Source: Chamaelirium japonicum
Taxonomy: Eukaryota > Streptophyta > Magnoliopsida > Liliales > Melanthiaceae
NCBI GenBank assembly: GCA_947650365.1
Contig: OX393553.1
Location: 37,799,947 to 37,863,946, forward strand
DNA: 64,000 bases
Direction of reading: 5' to 3'
Below the pieces are notes generated by a model. The model saw only the letters and a list, made by a program, of their open reading frames with translations. It had not been told where the DNA came from and did no database searches. Position 1 is the stretch's first letter, and each line of letters opens with the position of its first letter. Positions 53,641 through 64,000 of the stretch are shown one piece after another. Both the position numbers and the translations under genes were made by a program.

Positions 53641-54119
53641 CCGACGTATTGGCATTCGATCAAAAGTCCAAGCTTAGTCTTGTCACTCAGGTCCAAGCAT
53701 CAGATTGTCACTAGCCATCACCTTTTTTCGACGACTAACGGTTCCAAACCGGTCAGGGGGTGGTTGGTCTGACTCTGTCAGTGCGTGTCTCCACACTGGT
53801 GCAGTCGACGGTGGGTGACACGGGATAAAATGGTGCTTCCTTGATCCTGGCCAAGTCAACACCCTCACGTGACCGTAGTACCTGGTGAATACAGTAACCT
53901 GGTGCGGTAATACATTGGGTGAAGACCGGCTGGCCATCATGCGGCATCACCCTAGATTATCTCTAAGAAACCCCCTCAAATATAGCATTGTCTCTCGCCG
54001 ACATCCCCGCGCACCAACGTTTCACCAAAAAAGTGTCGGTTTCAAATGGGGCTGAAATTCGAAAAATACACTATTTTCAATACCGACACTTTTTGGCCTC
54101 TTCTAGCAGCCCCAATAAT
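53641..54119 (+). other. Spacer with an inverted repeat
   Basis: 54026-54096 holds CCAAAAAAGTGTCGGT and ACCGACACTTTTTGG as inverted arms. A GTGAATACAGTAACCTGGTG word at 53886 returns near 54932. No coding sequence. Confidence 0.6.
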
Positions 54120-54712
54120 GGGGTGTCGGCATCAATCAGCAGCCCCCCCTCGGTTTTGCACAAAAACCGAGTGGGGAAGGGATGACGGCACACCATCAGC
54201 AACACGCCCCTCGATTTCGTCAGAAAACCGAGAGGGGGTGTGTGTTGGCATCAACAAGCAACCCCCCCTCGGTTTCGCACAAAAACCGAGTGGAGGGGGT
54301 GACGGCACACCCCTCGGTTTCGTCAGAAAACTGAGAGGGGGTGTGTGTTGGCATCAACAAGCAACCCCCCTCGGTTTCGCACAAAAACCGAGTGGGGAAG
54401 GGACGACGGCACACCATCAGCAACACACCCCTCGGTTTCGTCAGAAAACCGAGAGGGGGTGTGTGTCGGCATCAACAAGCAACCCCCCTCGGTTTCGTAT
54501 AAAAAACCGAGTGGGGAAGGGACGACGGCACACCATCAGCAACACACCCCTCGGTTTCGTCAGAAAACCGAGAGGGAGTGTGTGTCGGCATCAACAAGCA
54601 ACCCCCCTCGGTTTCGCACAAAAAAAAAAAACGAGTGGGAAGGGGGTGACAGCACACCATCAACCCACCCCTTTGTTTCGTCAGAAAACCGAGGGGGGGG
54701 GGGGGTGCTCGG
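54120..54712 (+). repeat. Tandem array 3, ~119-bp hairpin-rich unit, ~5 copies
   Basis: GGCATCAA(C/T)(A/C)AGCA starts units at 54128, 54247, 54350, 54468 and 54587; the third interval is 16 bases short. Every unit has two hairpins of the form CCCTCGGTTT...AAAACCGAG. The frame of 254 codons over this array is repeat-derived. Confidence 0.9.
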
Positions 54713-55400
54713 CGTCATTCAAACTTATTAGTCAATCCAATTCAAGTGGCATTCGCACACAAGGATCAGCCAAAGACGAAGAGTTATCTTCCATTGGGTT
54801 GGTTGAATAGCATCTCCACCAAACCTATTGAGTTGGCTGTACAAACTTCACAAGCAAAATTCCTCCTTCTTATCTGGGGGTGGACTCGTGGTAACCGCCG
54901 CGTCATCACTAGGGCCCGACTGCAGTCCCTAGTGAATACAGTAACTAGGTGCAGTTGGGTGTCGAACAGAGACGGATGAGTTACCGCGTATCGATGCCTC
55001 TTCAAGACGCGCGTAGGACACTCGGTCAACGCGTTCTTTATAGTCATCTCTTTATGAAGGTGATTACCGGAAAAGTTACTCGTCAAGGTATACGATGTTT
55101 CACATCCACTTTGACCGGTTTTTCGGCACCGACACAACGGCACCTTATATGCGTTGAGCCGACACATGTATGAAAAGGTATGGCTGTCAGAGGTTTTCGA
55201 GTGCCTTATCCCCGAAGCTGAGCAACGGAAAAGTTACACGTCAAGGCGAACAATTTTTCACGTCCACTTTGACCGTTTCTTCGATGCCTACGCAATAACA
55301 CCTTATACGCATTCATCCGACATGCGTATGAAAAGTTATGACTGTCAGAGGGTCTCAAGATCTTTTTCTTCGAAGACTAGCATCAGAATAATTACACGGC
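54713..55400 (+). repeat. Diverged 158-bp tandem duplication
   Basis: GGAAAAGTTAC(T/A)CGTCAAGG starts copies at 55069 and 55227. A third partial start AGAATAATTACACGGCAATG lies at 55386. The copies share CCACTTTGACCG and ATGAAAAG(G)TATG(G/A)CTGTCAG but differ at many sites. 54713-55068 has no recognised feature. Confidence 0.7.
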
Positions 55401-56809
55401 AATGACGGATGCGCTCACACCCTCAATTTGGTTCGTTACGCACCCAACTCGTAGCAGGCCAAGCGCCGGGTATGAAAGAAGAACTTGCACCTCTCCCGGC
55501 CCACGCGTACGTGCTCTTGGCGACAACCGATCAGAATGGGAATAGGGGGTCGAATGAACAAAGCACCCTCCCGCGCATTCTCCTCATGTAATGCGTCACA
55601 CGGCGACGATGACGAACCTAACTCATCCTCCCCTGCCGCGCACTCCCTCTCGCAGCGGACCGAGGCGACCCCTCCGTGCGTGCTGTCTCACAGCGACCCG
55701 AAGCAACCCCGCATGTCCTCTTCGCAGCAGCCCAAGCCAACCCAGAGGGGATCAGCGAACCACACCCCGGGTGTCCCTCCTCGCATGTCAACGGCTTCCA
55801 TGCGCATCCTCCAGCCACTGCCGTCCGCACCCAGCATCGACCACCGCTGTTGCAACAGCCGTCCGACCCGTAGCACAGCACAAGAGAGATGGAAAGAGGA
55901 AGGACCTCGCGCACGGATCTCTCTCGCACCCACTCTCTCTCGCGAGGACCTTCTCTCTCGCCGAAGGCTCTCTCTCGCACCCGCTCTCTCTCGCACGGAT
56001 CGCCACAGAGAATGGAAAGAGAGAGGGACATCTGCTCTCATTTTAGCCAAAGCAACAGAAACAAAAAAAAAAAAAAAAAGAAAAGGGGGAGGAGGGGCCC
56101 ACAGTCCCCCTCTTCCTCTTCTCCTCCAATCCAGTCGGGAGGGCCGCCCGACTCGCGCCTACAGCCCCCTTCTCCGATCCGATCGGGGCCAGCCCCCCGG
56201 CCCGCGCTCGGAGCCGCACGCCGACCGCAAGGCACGCCCCGCGCTGCAGCTCGTGCGCAGCCCGCCGCCGACCGCCGCCGCTGCGCCCCACGCAGCCGTC
56301 TGCGCGCAGCCCGCCCGCTTTGCGCCGCTGCCCCACGCCGGTCCGGCCTTACTGGCCCCCGCGCCCGAAGCCGGCCAGCGCCCGCCGCCACCGCCTGCTT
56401 ACGCCCCGGCCATCGTGCGGCGCGCACCGCCGCCTGCCAACCTCCACGCTGCCGCCGCTGTTGCTGTGCCTGCGCCAACAACAAAGAAAAGAAAAAAAAA
56501 ACAGAGAGACATGCAGCTCTCTCACGTGAATGGAATGCAAAGAGAAAGGAAAGAGAGAGACAGACATGCAGCTCTCTCACGTGAATGGAATGCAAAGAGA
56601 AAGGAAAGAGAGCGAGAGAAAGGAAAGAGAGAGACAGACACGCAACTCTCTCACGTGAATGGAATCACCTGTTGGGTACTATCGGACGGCTGTGATGTAG
56701 CCGGCCGGACTCGGATTTAGAAATTTCGGGAGAGCAGTATTCCAGCAATCTGCCGATTCGAGTCACCGTCAGAAAAGGAAAGAAAGAAAAGGAAAAAGTT
56801 GTTCTTTCA
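55401..56809 (+). other. GC-rich interior without a supported gene
   Basis: Long open frames overlap on both strands (the longest 55485-56720, 411 codons), rich in Ser, Pro, Arg and Ala with no motif. A ~55-bp unit (ATGCAGCTCTCTCACGTGAA, TGGAATGCAAAGAGAAAGGA) starts at 56511, 56566 and, extended, at about 56640. CTCTCTCGC words recur at 55915-56000. Confidence 0.55.
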
Positions 56810-57135
56810 CCAAAAGGGTCTCGGCATGCTCTCGGTACCCTCTCGGTAACCACTCGGTATGCTCTCGGTACCCTCTAGGTATGCACTCGGTATCCTCTCG
56901 GTACCCACTCGGTCGGAAAATGCACTACCTTTTCGGAAACACCCCCTTGCAAAACCGAGACTTTTTGGCTTGCACCAAAAGGGTCTCGGTAACCACTCGG
57001 TATGCTCTCGGTACCCACTCGGTATGCACTCGGTACCCTCTCGGTATCCACTCGGTCGGAAAACGCACTGTTTTTTCGGAAACACCCCCTCGCAAAACCG
57101 AGACTTTTTGTCTCGCGCCAAAAAGGGTCTCGGCA
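56810..57135 (+). repeat. Tandem array 4, CTCGGTA decamers in a 144-165-bp unit
   Basis: Higher-order units start AAAAGGGTCTCGG at 56812, 56977 and 57121. Within each are ~10-base words such as CCACTCGGTATG, CTCTCGGTACC and CACTCGGTA. Each unit ends with GCAAAACCGAGACTTTTTG. CTCGGT and ACCGAG are inverted and are shared with array 3. Confidence 0.9.
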
Positions 57136-57252
57136 TCGGCGGAAGAAGGCCCTGCTAATACGAACCGCGGCACCGACAACCCTCGCCAACCGCGCCAGGA
57201 TCCTAAAGCGTTTGCACCATGGAATCCCAACCGACCCAGGGGGTCCTGACCC

Positions 57253-57269
57253 GACTGGGAGGGGGTAAC
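57253..57269 (+). other. Polypurine tract of the gypsy-type element
   Basis: GACTGGGAGGGGGTAAC immediately before the TGTGGG start of the 3' LTR. Confidence 0.75.
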
Positions 57270-57888
57270 TGTGGGTGCAAAAATTGTACCGGACCAGATC
57301 AGAGCAGCTTGGGCCCGCACAACGGCCCAAATGGGTAAGCCCGCCTGGGCTCACATGGGCCCACTCTACGAGGCTCACAGATCAAGCCCTCCCCCTTATT
57401 GGGCCCGAACAACGGCCCAATAAGGGCCCAGCAAGGAGGCCCAGAACCAGTGCCACGTCATCAGCACCACGTCATCACTGCCATATCGGGCACGTGCCTA
57501 CGCTATAAAAGGATCCCCAAGGCATCCAGAGGAGGGGTTGGTCATTCGATCAGAGGAAGAGAGGATCCAGAGCCAGAGCCAGAGCCCTCTATTCTCCCCA
57601 CCTTGTTCTCTTCTAGTTGCTCTGTGCAACCCCACTGTACGAAGCTTCTGTCGGTCTGTCGAGAGAACGCTCACCCCTTATTTTACTCAAATTATAGTGA
57701 AGATCAGGTGGCACCTCTCGTCCGGAGACGTAGGTCGTAAGACCGAACTCCGTCACCAATCCTTGTGTCATCGCTCTTTATTCTCTCTATCTATTCTCCC
57801 ATCTCTCTAACTCTACAAACAATCCAATTCAATCAAGGCTGTGGGGGCGGGATTCTCGATCAAGGCAGCTCGGAAATTTCCCCCCACA
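57270..57888 (+). repeat. Gypsy-type 3' LTR
   Basis: Same 619-base length as the 5' LTR. About 13 substitutions by eye, no indels, most of them C/T or G/A changes. Promoter motifs are kept (TATAAAA at 57504-57510). Confidence 0.9.
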
Positions 57889-57893
57889 AACCC

Positions 57894-57917
57894 GACCCGA
57901 CTGTATGTACATTAACA
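57894..57917 (-). repeat. Copia 3' LTR, right piece
   Basis: GACCCGACTGTATGTACATTAACA completes the LTR begun at 49714-49830. The copia pol stop codon (57912-57914 on the minus strand) lies inside it. Confidence 0.9.
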
Positions 57918-60900
57918 CTCTGGTGGATCATGAACCGAGAGTTTGCCTAGAAAATATCGGAAGTGAGCAATCGTCAGGGGTTTCGTCAGAAAATCAGCAG
58001 TCTGCTCTGATGATGAAATGAAAGGCAGGGAGATGGTGTGGTCGATAAACGCCTGGCGAACATAATGACAATCCACTTCAATATGCTTTGTTCGATCATG
58101 GAAGACCGGGTTGCTAGCAATCTGAATAGCACTCCGGTTGTCACAGAAGAGTGGGGTGGGGCCGGATATCACCACTCCCAAGTCGAGCAGAAGGCGGCGA
58201 AGCCAGACAATTTCGGCGGTGGTGGAAGCCATAGCCCTGTATTCGGCTTCAGTGCTGGAGCGAGCAACAGACTCCTGCTTCTTGCTGCGCCACGAAATCA
58301 GTGAATCATCCAGAAACACATAGTATCCTGTAGTCGATCGACGAGTGGCTGCATCTCCTGCCCAATCTGCATCGGAGTATGCACGCAGCACCAACGAAGA
58401 GGTGGAGGGAAACAGTAGGGAACGGGTGATGGTGCCCCGGAGGTAGCGGATAATCCGAAGAACAGCGGCATAGTGTACTGACCGTGGAGCCTGAATAAAC
58501 TGACTGACAATGCCAACAGCATGGGCAATGTCTGGCCGGGTCATGGTGAGATAGACGAGCATCCCAACCAGCCTCTGGTAGCGGGAGACATCCTGGAGCG
58601 GCTCACCGTTTGTAGCGAGAAGCTTCAAATTGAGCTCCATGGGTGTATCAGCAATGCGCGTATCAGTAAGAGCAGCATCAGCAAGGATGTCGGAGATGTA
58701 CTTCTGCTGGGAGACCAACAGACCACGAGCTGATCGGGCAATCTCAAGGCCCAAAAAGTAGCGAAGAGATCCCATATCTTTCATCTCAAACTGACTCTGG
58801 AGGTGCCGCTGGAGAGAGGCGATGGTGGCACTGTCATCCCCAGTGATGATCATATCATCCACATAGAGGAGAAGAACTGCAATGCCCTGACTGGAGGAGC
58901 GAGTGAACAAGGCATAATCGGAGTGACGCTCAACAAAACCGGCGGCCAAAACTACACTGCGAAATCGCTCAAACCAGGCACGAGGGGCCTGCTTGAGCCC
59001 ATAGATGGCTCGGCGCAACCGATACACGTGCCCTGGAGGAACTGAAGTGCCCGGAGGAGGAGCCATGTAGACTTCCTCGGAGAGATCACCGTGGAGAAAC
59101 GCATTGGTGACATCCATCTGATGGAGAGGCCACCCTCGAGCAGCTGCCACAGCTAATAGGGTGCGCACAGTAGTCATCCGAGCAACTGGAGCAAACGTCT
59201 CCTCGTAGTCAATCCCATACTCCTGGGAGAAGCCGCGAGCAACGAGGCGAGCCTTGTGCCGCTCAATGGATCCATTAGGTCGAGTCTTGACCTTGAATAT
59301 CCACTTGCAGCTAACAGGCACCACCCCGGAGGGACAAGGCACCAACTCCCAAGTCTGGGTCCGCTGAAAAGCCTCAAGCTCAACTGACATGGCCTGCTGC
59401 CACTCTGGATGTAACACTGCTTCACGGTACGATTGGGGCTCCCGATGGGTGTGTATAGCAGTAAGAAAGGCCTGAAAAGATGGTGAATAGGAGACACTGG
59501 CAGAGTAGCCAGAAGAGTCAGGAGAGTCAGAAGGAAAACAGAGTAGCCAAACCTGTCAAGAGAGTAGTCATATCTGTCAGGAGGGTGATGTTCGCGCGCT
59601 GGGTAGCGTCGAACAGGAGCAGGATCCACGACCGGGGAGGAGGGGGGTAGCAGCATCAGGCGAGGGAGTACCAGTGTGAACCGACTCTGGAGGGGGAGCT
59701 GCAGACCGACGGACATAGACACGAGTAATGGGTGGTGGTGGAGGTGGCGTGGGAGACTGAGGAGGTGGTGGTGGTGGTGGAGGTGGCGGTGGAGACTGAG
59801 GAGGTGGTGGTGGTGGTGGAGTAGGCGTGGATGGGGCAACAGAAACCGGGGGTAGAACAGGGATGTGGAGATGTGAGGAGGGCGAGAAGGATGACGAAAG
59901 AGGCAAGGAAAGATCCCGAGACTCCGGTGCAAAATACGGGACATCCTCAACAAAGGAGACGTGACGGGAGACACGGATCCGACGAGCTAAGGGATCATAG
60001 CAGCGATACCCCTTGTGCTCACGACTGAGCCCCAAGTGAACACACCTAACAGACCTCACAGAAAGTTTGGTGCGCTCATGGGGAGGAAGAAGAACGAAGC
60101 ACGTGCAGCCAAACATGCGAAGAAGAGAGTAGTCAGGTGGACTGGAGTGAAGACGCTCGTGAGGGGTGGCACCGGACAGAGCAGACGACGGAGTGATATT
60201 GATGAGGTGGACAACCGTCATGACAGCTTCAGCCCAGTAGGAGTGAGGAACAGACGCAGAGAGAAACATGGCTCGTGCAGTCTCAAGGACATGACGATGC
60301 TTGCGTTCAGCAACGCCGTTCTGCTCATGGGTATGGGGACAGGACTGCTGGTGAAGAGTGCCGTGAGACTGAAGGATCTCACGTATCTCAGAAGAGAGAT
60401 ACTTCTTGGCACAGTCAGACCGAAAGGTCTTGATGCGCCGACCAAACTGAGTGTGGATCATAGTCGTAAATCTCCTAAAGATGTGAGGTACTTCAGACCG
60501 ATGACGCATGAGATAGACCCAGGTGCACCTAGATTAGTCATCGATAAAACACACATAATACATATAACCCGATAGAGATGCAACAGGAGCAGGACCCCAA
60601 ATATCCGAATGAACTAAATCAAATAAAGCATTAGACTGGGAAGTACTAGCAGAAAAAGGAAGAGCTAGATGCTTTGCCAGTCTACAACCCGTACAGACAG
60701 AGAGGGGGGAGAAAGACGCTCGACCCAAAGCGCCCGAGCGGAATACACTTTTGAGTCAATCACTCGATATATGACCTAACCTTCTGTGCCACAGGTCAGC
60801 ATCAGAGGTGACAGACATGACAGACGCAACTGAAGACACATGGAGATGGTCCAACTGGTAGAGTCCTCCTGCCCTACGGCCCAGCCCAATCCTCTGACCC

Positions 60901-62327
60901 GTCCGCGAATCCTGCATAACACAAACAGAAGGGGTGAAGTTGACAGTCAGGCCAGAGTTGCAAAGAGAACAGATAGAAATCAGATTAATATTAAGACGGG
61001 GGGCATGATGGACATGGGGTAGGGTCAAACGACCAGAAGGGTCAGAGGTGGTGGTGATGGAGCCACATTGCGGAATAGGGACGAGAGTCCCATCCGCAGT
61101 GCGAACCTCCTGGTGGGTGGTAGTGGGAGAGCAGTCCATGAGGACAATAGAGTCAAAAGTAAGGTGACAGGAGGCACCCGAGTCAAAGATCCATGGAGCA
61201 GTAGTACCAGAGGTGGCAGACAAGCCGTGCGCAGTTGCGGAGCCGGTGGAGGCTAGGTGGCGGAGAAGGAGCTCCTCGAGGCGCTGAAGACGGTCCGGCT
61301 CAGGCTGAGAAGGTGCTGTAGTAGCAGTGGGGAGCGTCGAGGCCTCTACAGTAGCCGCTGTACCACCAAAGTGGCGGAAGGAAGACGAACCACGTCCACG
61401 GCCCCGTCCACCTCGACCGTCGCGTCGATCGTCGCGAGAGGTGGAAGCCCAGCGGGGGGCTCTCTCATCCGGACCCCAGCGGGGGTTGCGTGGAGGACGT
61501 GTAGGGTAGTCGCGTTTCATGTGATCGGGCTCCTTGCAGTAGTGACAGAAGACAGCCTCATCGGAGAACCCGACTGCCAGGACAGAATCGGAGCTAGGAG
61601 CAGGTGGAGGAGGACGAGCGCCCTGAGTCTGAAGGCGGGTCTCCTTGTCGACCAAGGCGAGTAGAGCATCCTCGAGCCGAGGGAGTGGCTCACGGTGCAG
61701 GAGCTGGGCAGCTATGAGAGCAAAGTCCGGTCGAAGCGCTGCCAGGAACTGGTGCAGGTGGCCCTCGTCGAGGTAGCGCTGGAAATCCCTAGAGCGGGGG
61801 CAGGCACACCGCTCCGGGATCAGTGAGTCCAGCTCATGCCAGTAGGCACTTATCTGACTGAAGAAGTCCTGAATGGTGCACTCCCCCTGACGGGCAGACT
61901 GCGAGTCGCAGATGAGCTGATGCCGGCGTGCGCCTCCGCGCGGGAGAAAGCGGTCCCGGAGATACTCCCACATCGCGCGCGCTGTCGGAAGGCGGTCGAT
62001 GGGAGCAAGGAGCGGACGAGCAACCGAGTCCAGAAGGTACGCCCGGATTGCCTGATCGTGGCGGCGCCACGTAAGAGCAGCAACGGTGATGGCCGTGGTA
62101 GCAGTCGCTGCAGAAGACGCAGCACTGCTGGTGACAGAGGAGGAGCCGGAGTAGTCAGTGGAAGGAGGATCCTTGCCGGTGATGTGACCCCACAGATCAC
62201 GACTGGAGAGGGTGGCCTCGACGGTGAGGGACCAGTCAGGCCAGTCGCTGGCCGATGACAACTGAAAAGCGACCGCCTTCAGCGGTGGAGAGATCGCGAC
62301 GACGGACGGGACGACTGGAGAAGCCAT
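57912..62327 (-). pseudogene. gag-pol: Copia gag-pol with two stops and two frameshifts
   Basis: Starts MASPVVPSVVAISPP at 62327. Gag has a knuckle CHYCKEPDHMKRDY whose last Cys is Tyr (61506-61508). The protease DSG is present (near 61174-61194), as is integrase LWHRRLGH. Breaks: TGA at 60756-60758 after HISSD; TAA at 60534-60536 in place of the Tyr of FIDDYSR; frame changes near 59640 (G-run) and near 59540 (T-run) that compensate. The integrase DNGGE site reads DCAKK. The RT-RNase H block 57912-59417 (501 residues) is open with LLYVDDMIITG, YSDADWAGD and ARSSTEAEYRAM. It is closest in style to the remnant at 1700-3225. Not autonomous. Confidence 0.9.
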
Positions 62328-62923
62328 GGAGGAGGCTCAAGAGAGGGGGGGGGGGGGAAGTAGGTGGTTGGGAGGGTGTGTAGGGCTGTAGGGAGGGGAT
62401 CGGGGGGGCTGTAGGGCTGTAGGGGGGGGGAATCGGGGGAGCTGTAGGATGGCGGGGGGTGTCGGGGGGGGCTGTAGGGGGGTCGGGGGGGGGGGGGGGG
62501 GGGGGGGGGGTCGGTGGGGGCTGTAGAGGGGTCGGGGGGGTTGGGGGGGGGGGGGGCTGAGGGGGGTCGGCTGGGTGCTGTTGGGGTCGGGAGGGGCTGT
62601 AGAGGGTTCGGGGGGGGGGGGGGGGGGGGGGCTGTATGGGGGTCGGCGGGGAGCTGGAGGGCGGAGGAGGGGCCGGGGGGGTGGCCGGTTGTAGAAGGGG
62701 GGGCCGGCGGTGGCTGTAGGCCGGAAGGGGGGTTGGGCGGGTGGAGAAGGGAGGGCCGGCGGGGAGCTGGAGGGCGGAGGAGGGGCCGGGGGGGTGGCCG
62801 GTTGGAGAAGGGGGGGCCGGTGGTGGCTGTAGGCCGAAAGGGGGGCCGGGGGACTGCCGATCAGGAGAACGAAGGCCGAAGGAGATGACCGTCGTCGACG
62901 TCGCCGCGAGGAAGAACCCTAGT
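62328..62923 (-). repeat. Copia leader, G-run-rich on the plus strand
   Basis: 62341-62660 is full of GGGGGG runs up to about 24 bases, then GGCCGG(T/C)GG words repeat to 62860 (GGAGGGCGGAGGAGGGGCCG at about 62656 and 62770). On the element's own strand this is C-rich. Glycine-rich frames (62514-62941) come from composition. Confidence 0.85.
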
Positions 62924-62935
62924 GCTCTGATACCA
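62924..62935 (-). other. Copia primer-binding site (initiator tRNA-Met)
   Basis: Reverse complement of gctctgatacca, TGGTATCAGAGC, directly next to the LTR. Confidence 0.95.
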
Positions 62936-63076
62936 TGTTAGGAGATGACGGCTAGGGTTTGGAGAGGAATAGAATGCATTCCATTGAGGGACTCAAGCCC
63001 AATATATGTACATGTATATCTATACAATCCGACCCGACTGTACAGTAAACCCGACCCGACTGTATGTACATTAACA
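62936..63076 (-). repeat. Copia 5' LTR
   Basis: 141 bases, minus strand TGTTAATGTACATACAG... to ...CTCCTAACA. It has a short internal duplication CCCGACTGTACAGTAAACCCGACCCGACTGTA. Followed by cagtg. Confidence 0.92.
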
Positions 63077-63081
63077 CAGTG

Positions 63082-64000
63082 AAAAGCATCAACTGGTAAC
63101 TGTCAATCCAGCTCATACCTCAACCAATTAAAAACAATGCAATCCAACTCATGCCACCACTCATTATTGAGATCCAGATGCTTCTGGATCAAGAGCCTCC
63201 TCCATATATATATCATTCTTTTCTGAACAGAAAGAATTCAAGTACCTTACCCCCCATCATGGTGAACCTCTCCTTGTGATCAGGATGAGGTAGATGCCTC
63301 CCAGCCGGGGGGCGGATCGATCTACAGTTATCCTTAAACTTCCATATTTGGTGGAGAAGAACTGAAGAAGCGAACAAAGGTACGCTCGCTTGCTGTCTTG
63401 TTCTCTGCCGCGGACTGGGATCGCTCGCTAGCTAGGCCCTGACAAAGAAAGTTGGAGCAACATTGTATGAGAACATATCACCCATTTTCGAGGACAAGGG
63501 GCGGAACGACCTCTCGATCTACTTACTGCAGCCCAGGACGGACGTCGTCGTCTAAAACTTATATCTTTTAAGGAACAAACTCCTTAATGGATTTAGAAGA
63601 AAACTCCTTAATGGATGCAGAACAATGTCTTATATAAGTTCTAGAAATGCCAACCGATAGAGCAAAAAGTGTACAAATTCGGCCAATCCCTCCTGCATGC
63701 AATTGGTTTAGGACATTGGAGTTGCGTTTGAGGAGCTAAGATCATAAGGTACATCGGCCGAAAGGCAGAACAACCCTTAGACGCCTGGCACGCCAAGCAC
63801 GTATGCCTTTCTAAGCATTCAGGTAGTACAACAATAAAGAAGAAAGGATTTTAAAATCTTTATTTATCGTTCCGAAGGGTAAGTAAGTAGCTACATGGAT
63901 AGGGTGCTATGTCATTATACCTCAATATAGAGCCGTCACAAATCCTCATCACCCAAAGGAATCCAAAAATAGAGATCCTTATAAAAACTAAAACAATAGT
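63082..64000. other. Right-end sequence, no gene recognised
   Basis: CCAGCTCATACCT(C/T)AA words (63110) also occur at 49677, left of the copia insertion, showing this is the original flanking sequence. 63340-63560 has a moderately GC-rich stretch with short open frames but no motif. Confidence 0.4.

Larger units (their letters stand above)
49831..57888 (+). mobile_element. TR-GAG-type non-autonomous Ty3/gypsy element
   Basis: 8058 bases with duplication aaccc (49826-49830 and 57889-57893). Two 619-bp LTRs (49831-50449, 57270-57888) start TGTGGG and end CCCACA. By eye they differ at about 13 sites. After the PBS come a gag gene and its zinc-knuckle tail, then ~5 kb with no protease, RT, RNase H or integrase, made of several unlike tandem arrays, and finally a purine tract. 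The gag is of the Tat-lineage type. GAG-only elements with full LTRs have been named TR-GAG. It must be mobilised by enzymes from another element. Confidence 0.9.
49714..63076 (-). mobile_element. Ty1/copia element, 3' LTR split by a nested gypsy-type element
   Basis: Minus-strand element bracketed by cagtg (49709-49713 and 63077-63081). The 5' LTR is 62936-63076 (141 bases, TG...CA). The 3' LTR is 49714-49830 plus 57894-57917, cut by the element at 49831-57888. Rejoined in coordinates only, the two LTRs show no difference by eye. The interior is 57918-62935, with PBS, C-rich leader and a gag-pol carrying two stops and two frameshifts. Identical LTRs with a damaged interior suggest that it moved as a defective copy or that its LTRs were homogenised. 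Confidence 0.92.

Noticed and set aside
52413..54712. CRISPR-like or satellite array
   Set aside because: The repeat units abut without unique spacers, and the arrays lie inside a complete LTR element in a plant genome.
55485..56720. 411-codon plus-strand frame in the TR-GAG element as an extra ORF
   Set aside because: Equally long frames overlap it in other frames and on the other strand, composition is Ser/Pro/Arg/Ala-rich, and no conserved motif is visible.
62514..62941. Glycine-rich protein genes
   Set aside because: Frames across G-runs in the copia leader and PBS. Composition artefact.

Overview
The window is nuclear DNA from a flowering plant. The evidence is a VQ-motif gene, a large-intron gene of the plant-only DUF639 family, Ty1/copia and Ty3/gypsy LTR retrotransposons primed by plant tRNAs, a Cassandra-type TRIM carrying a 5S rRNA segment, TAA-flanked Tourist-like MITEs, and very long (TA)n and (GA)n microsatellites. 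I cannot name the species. Most of the window is mobile DNA, and only two host genes can be supported.

Layout. 1-5.1 kb is transposon debris: a decayed copia pol, a gypsy LTR end with its primer-binding site, a LINE zf-RVT fragment and two inverted-repeat elements. A short intronless VQ-motif gene lies at 5416-5877 (+). At 6.2-8.4 kb long microsatellites alternate with foldback elements. From 11790 to 41569 (-) I could assemble one DUF639 gene of nine coding exons (689 codons). Its exon 7 and exon 8 are separated by an 18.2-kb intron. That intron holds a second foldback/microsatellite cluster (12.9-14.2 kb), a hAT transposase remnant, a decayed copia cut by a LINE 3' end, a GTCGAC-rich repeat field and a nearly intact young copia element (24020-29394, antisense to the gene). 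42-49.7 kb holds MITEs, a small TRIM interrupted by a Tourist-like MITE, and a tandem Cassandra array.

49714-63076 is a nest. A copia element on the minus strand (TSD cagtg, two identical 141-bp LTRs) has its 3' LTR split by an 8058-bp gypsy-type element (TSD aaccc, 619-bp LTRs). The inner element encodes only GAG. The remaining ~5 kb of its interior is a series of different tandem-repeat arrays. This is the TR-GAG type of non-autonomous element, which must borrow protease, RT, RNase H and integrase from a partner.

The most unusual feature is a set of foldback elements (E1-E10), most with microsatellite on both sides. The larger ones are palindromes whose two arms are themselves palindromes. 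They combine a few interchangeable outer arms with three interchangeable inner cores. The VQ gene and the DUF639 gene are convergent neighbours, and from memory the same two families are adjacent in Arabidopsis (At3g18350/At3g18360).
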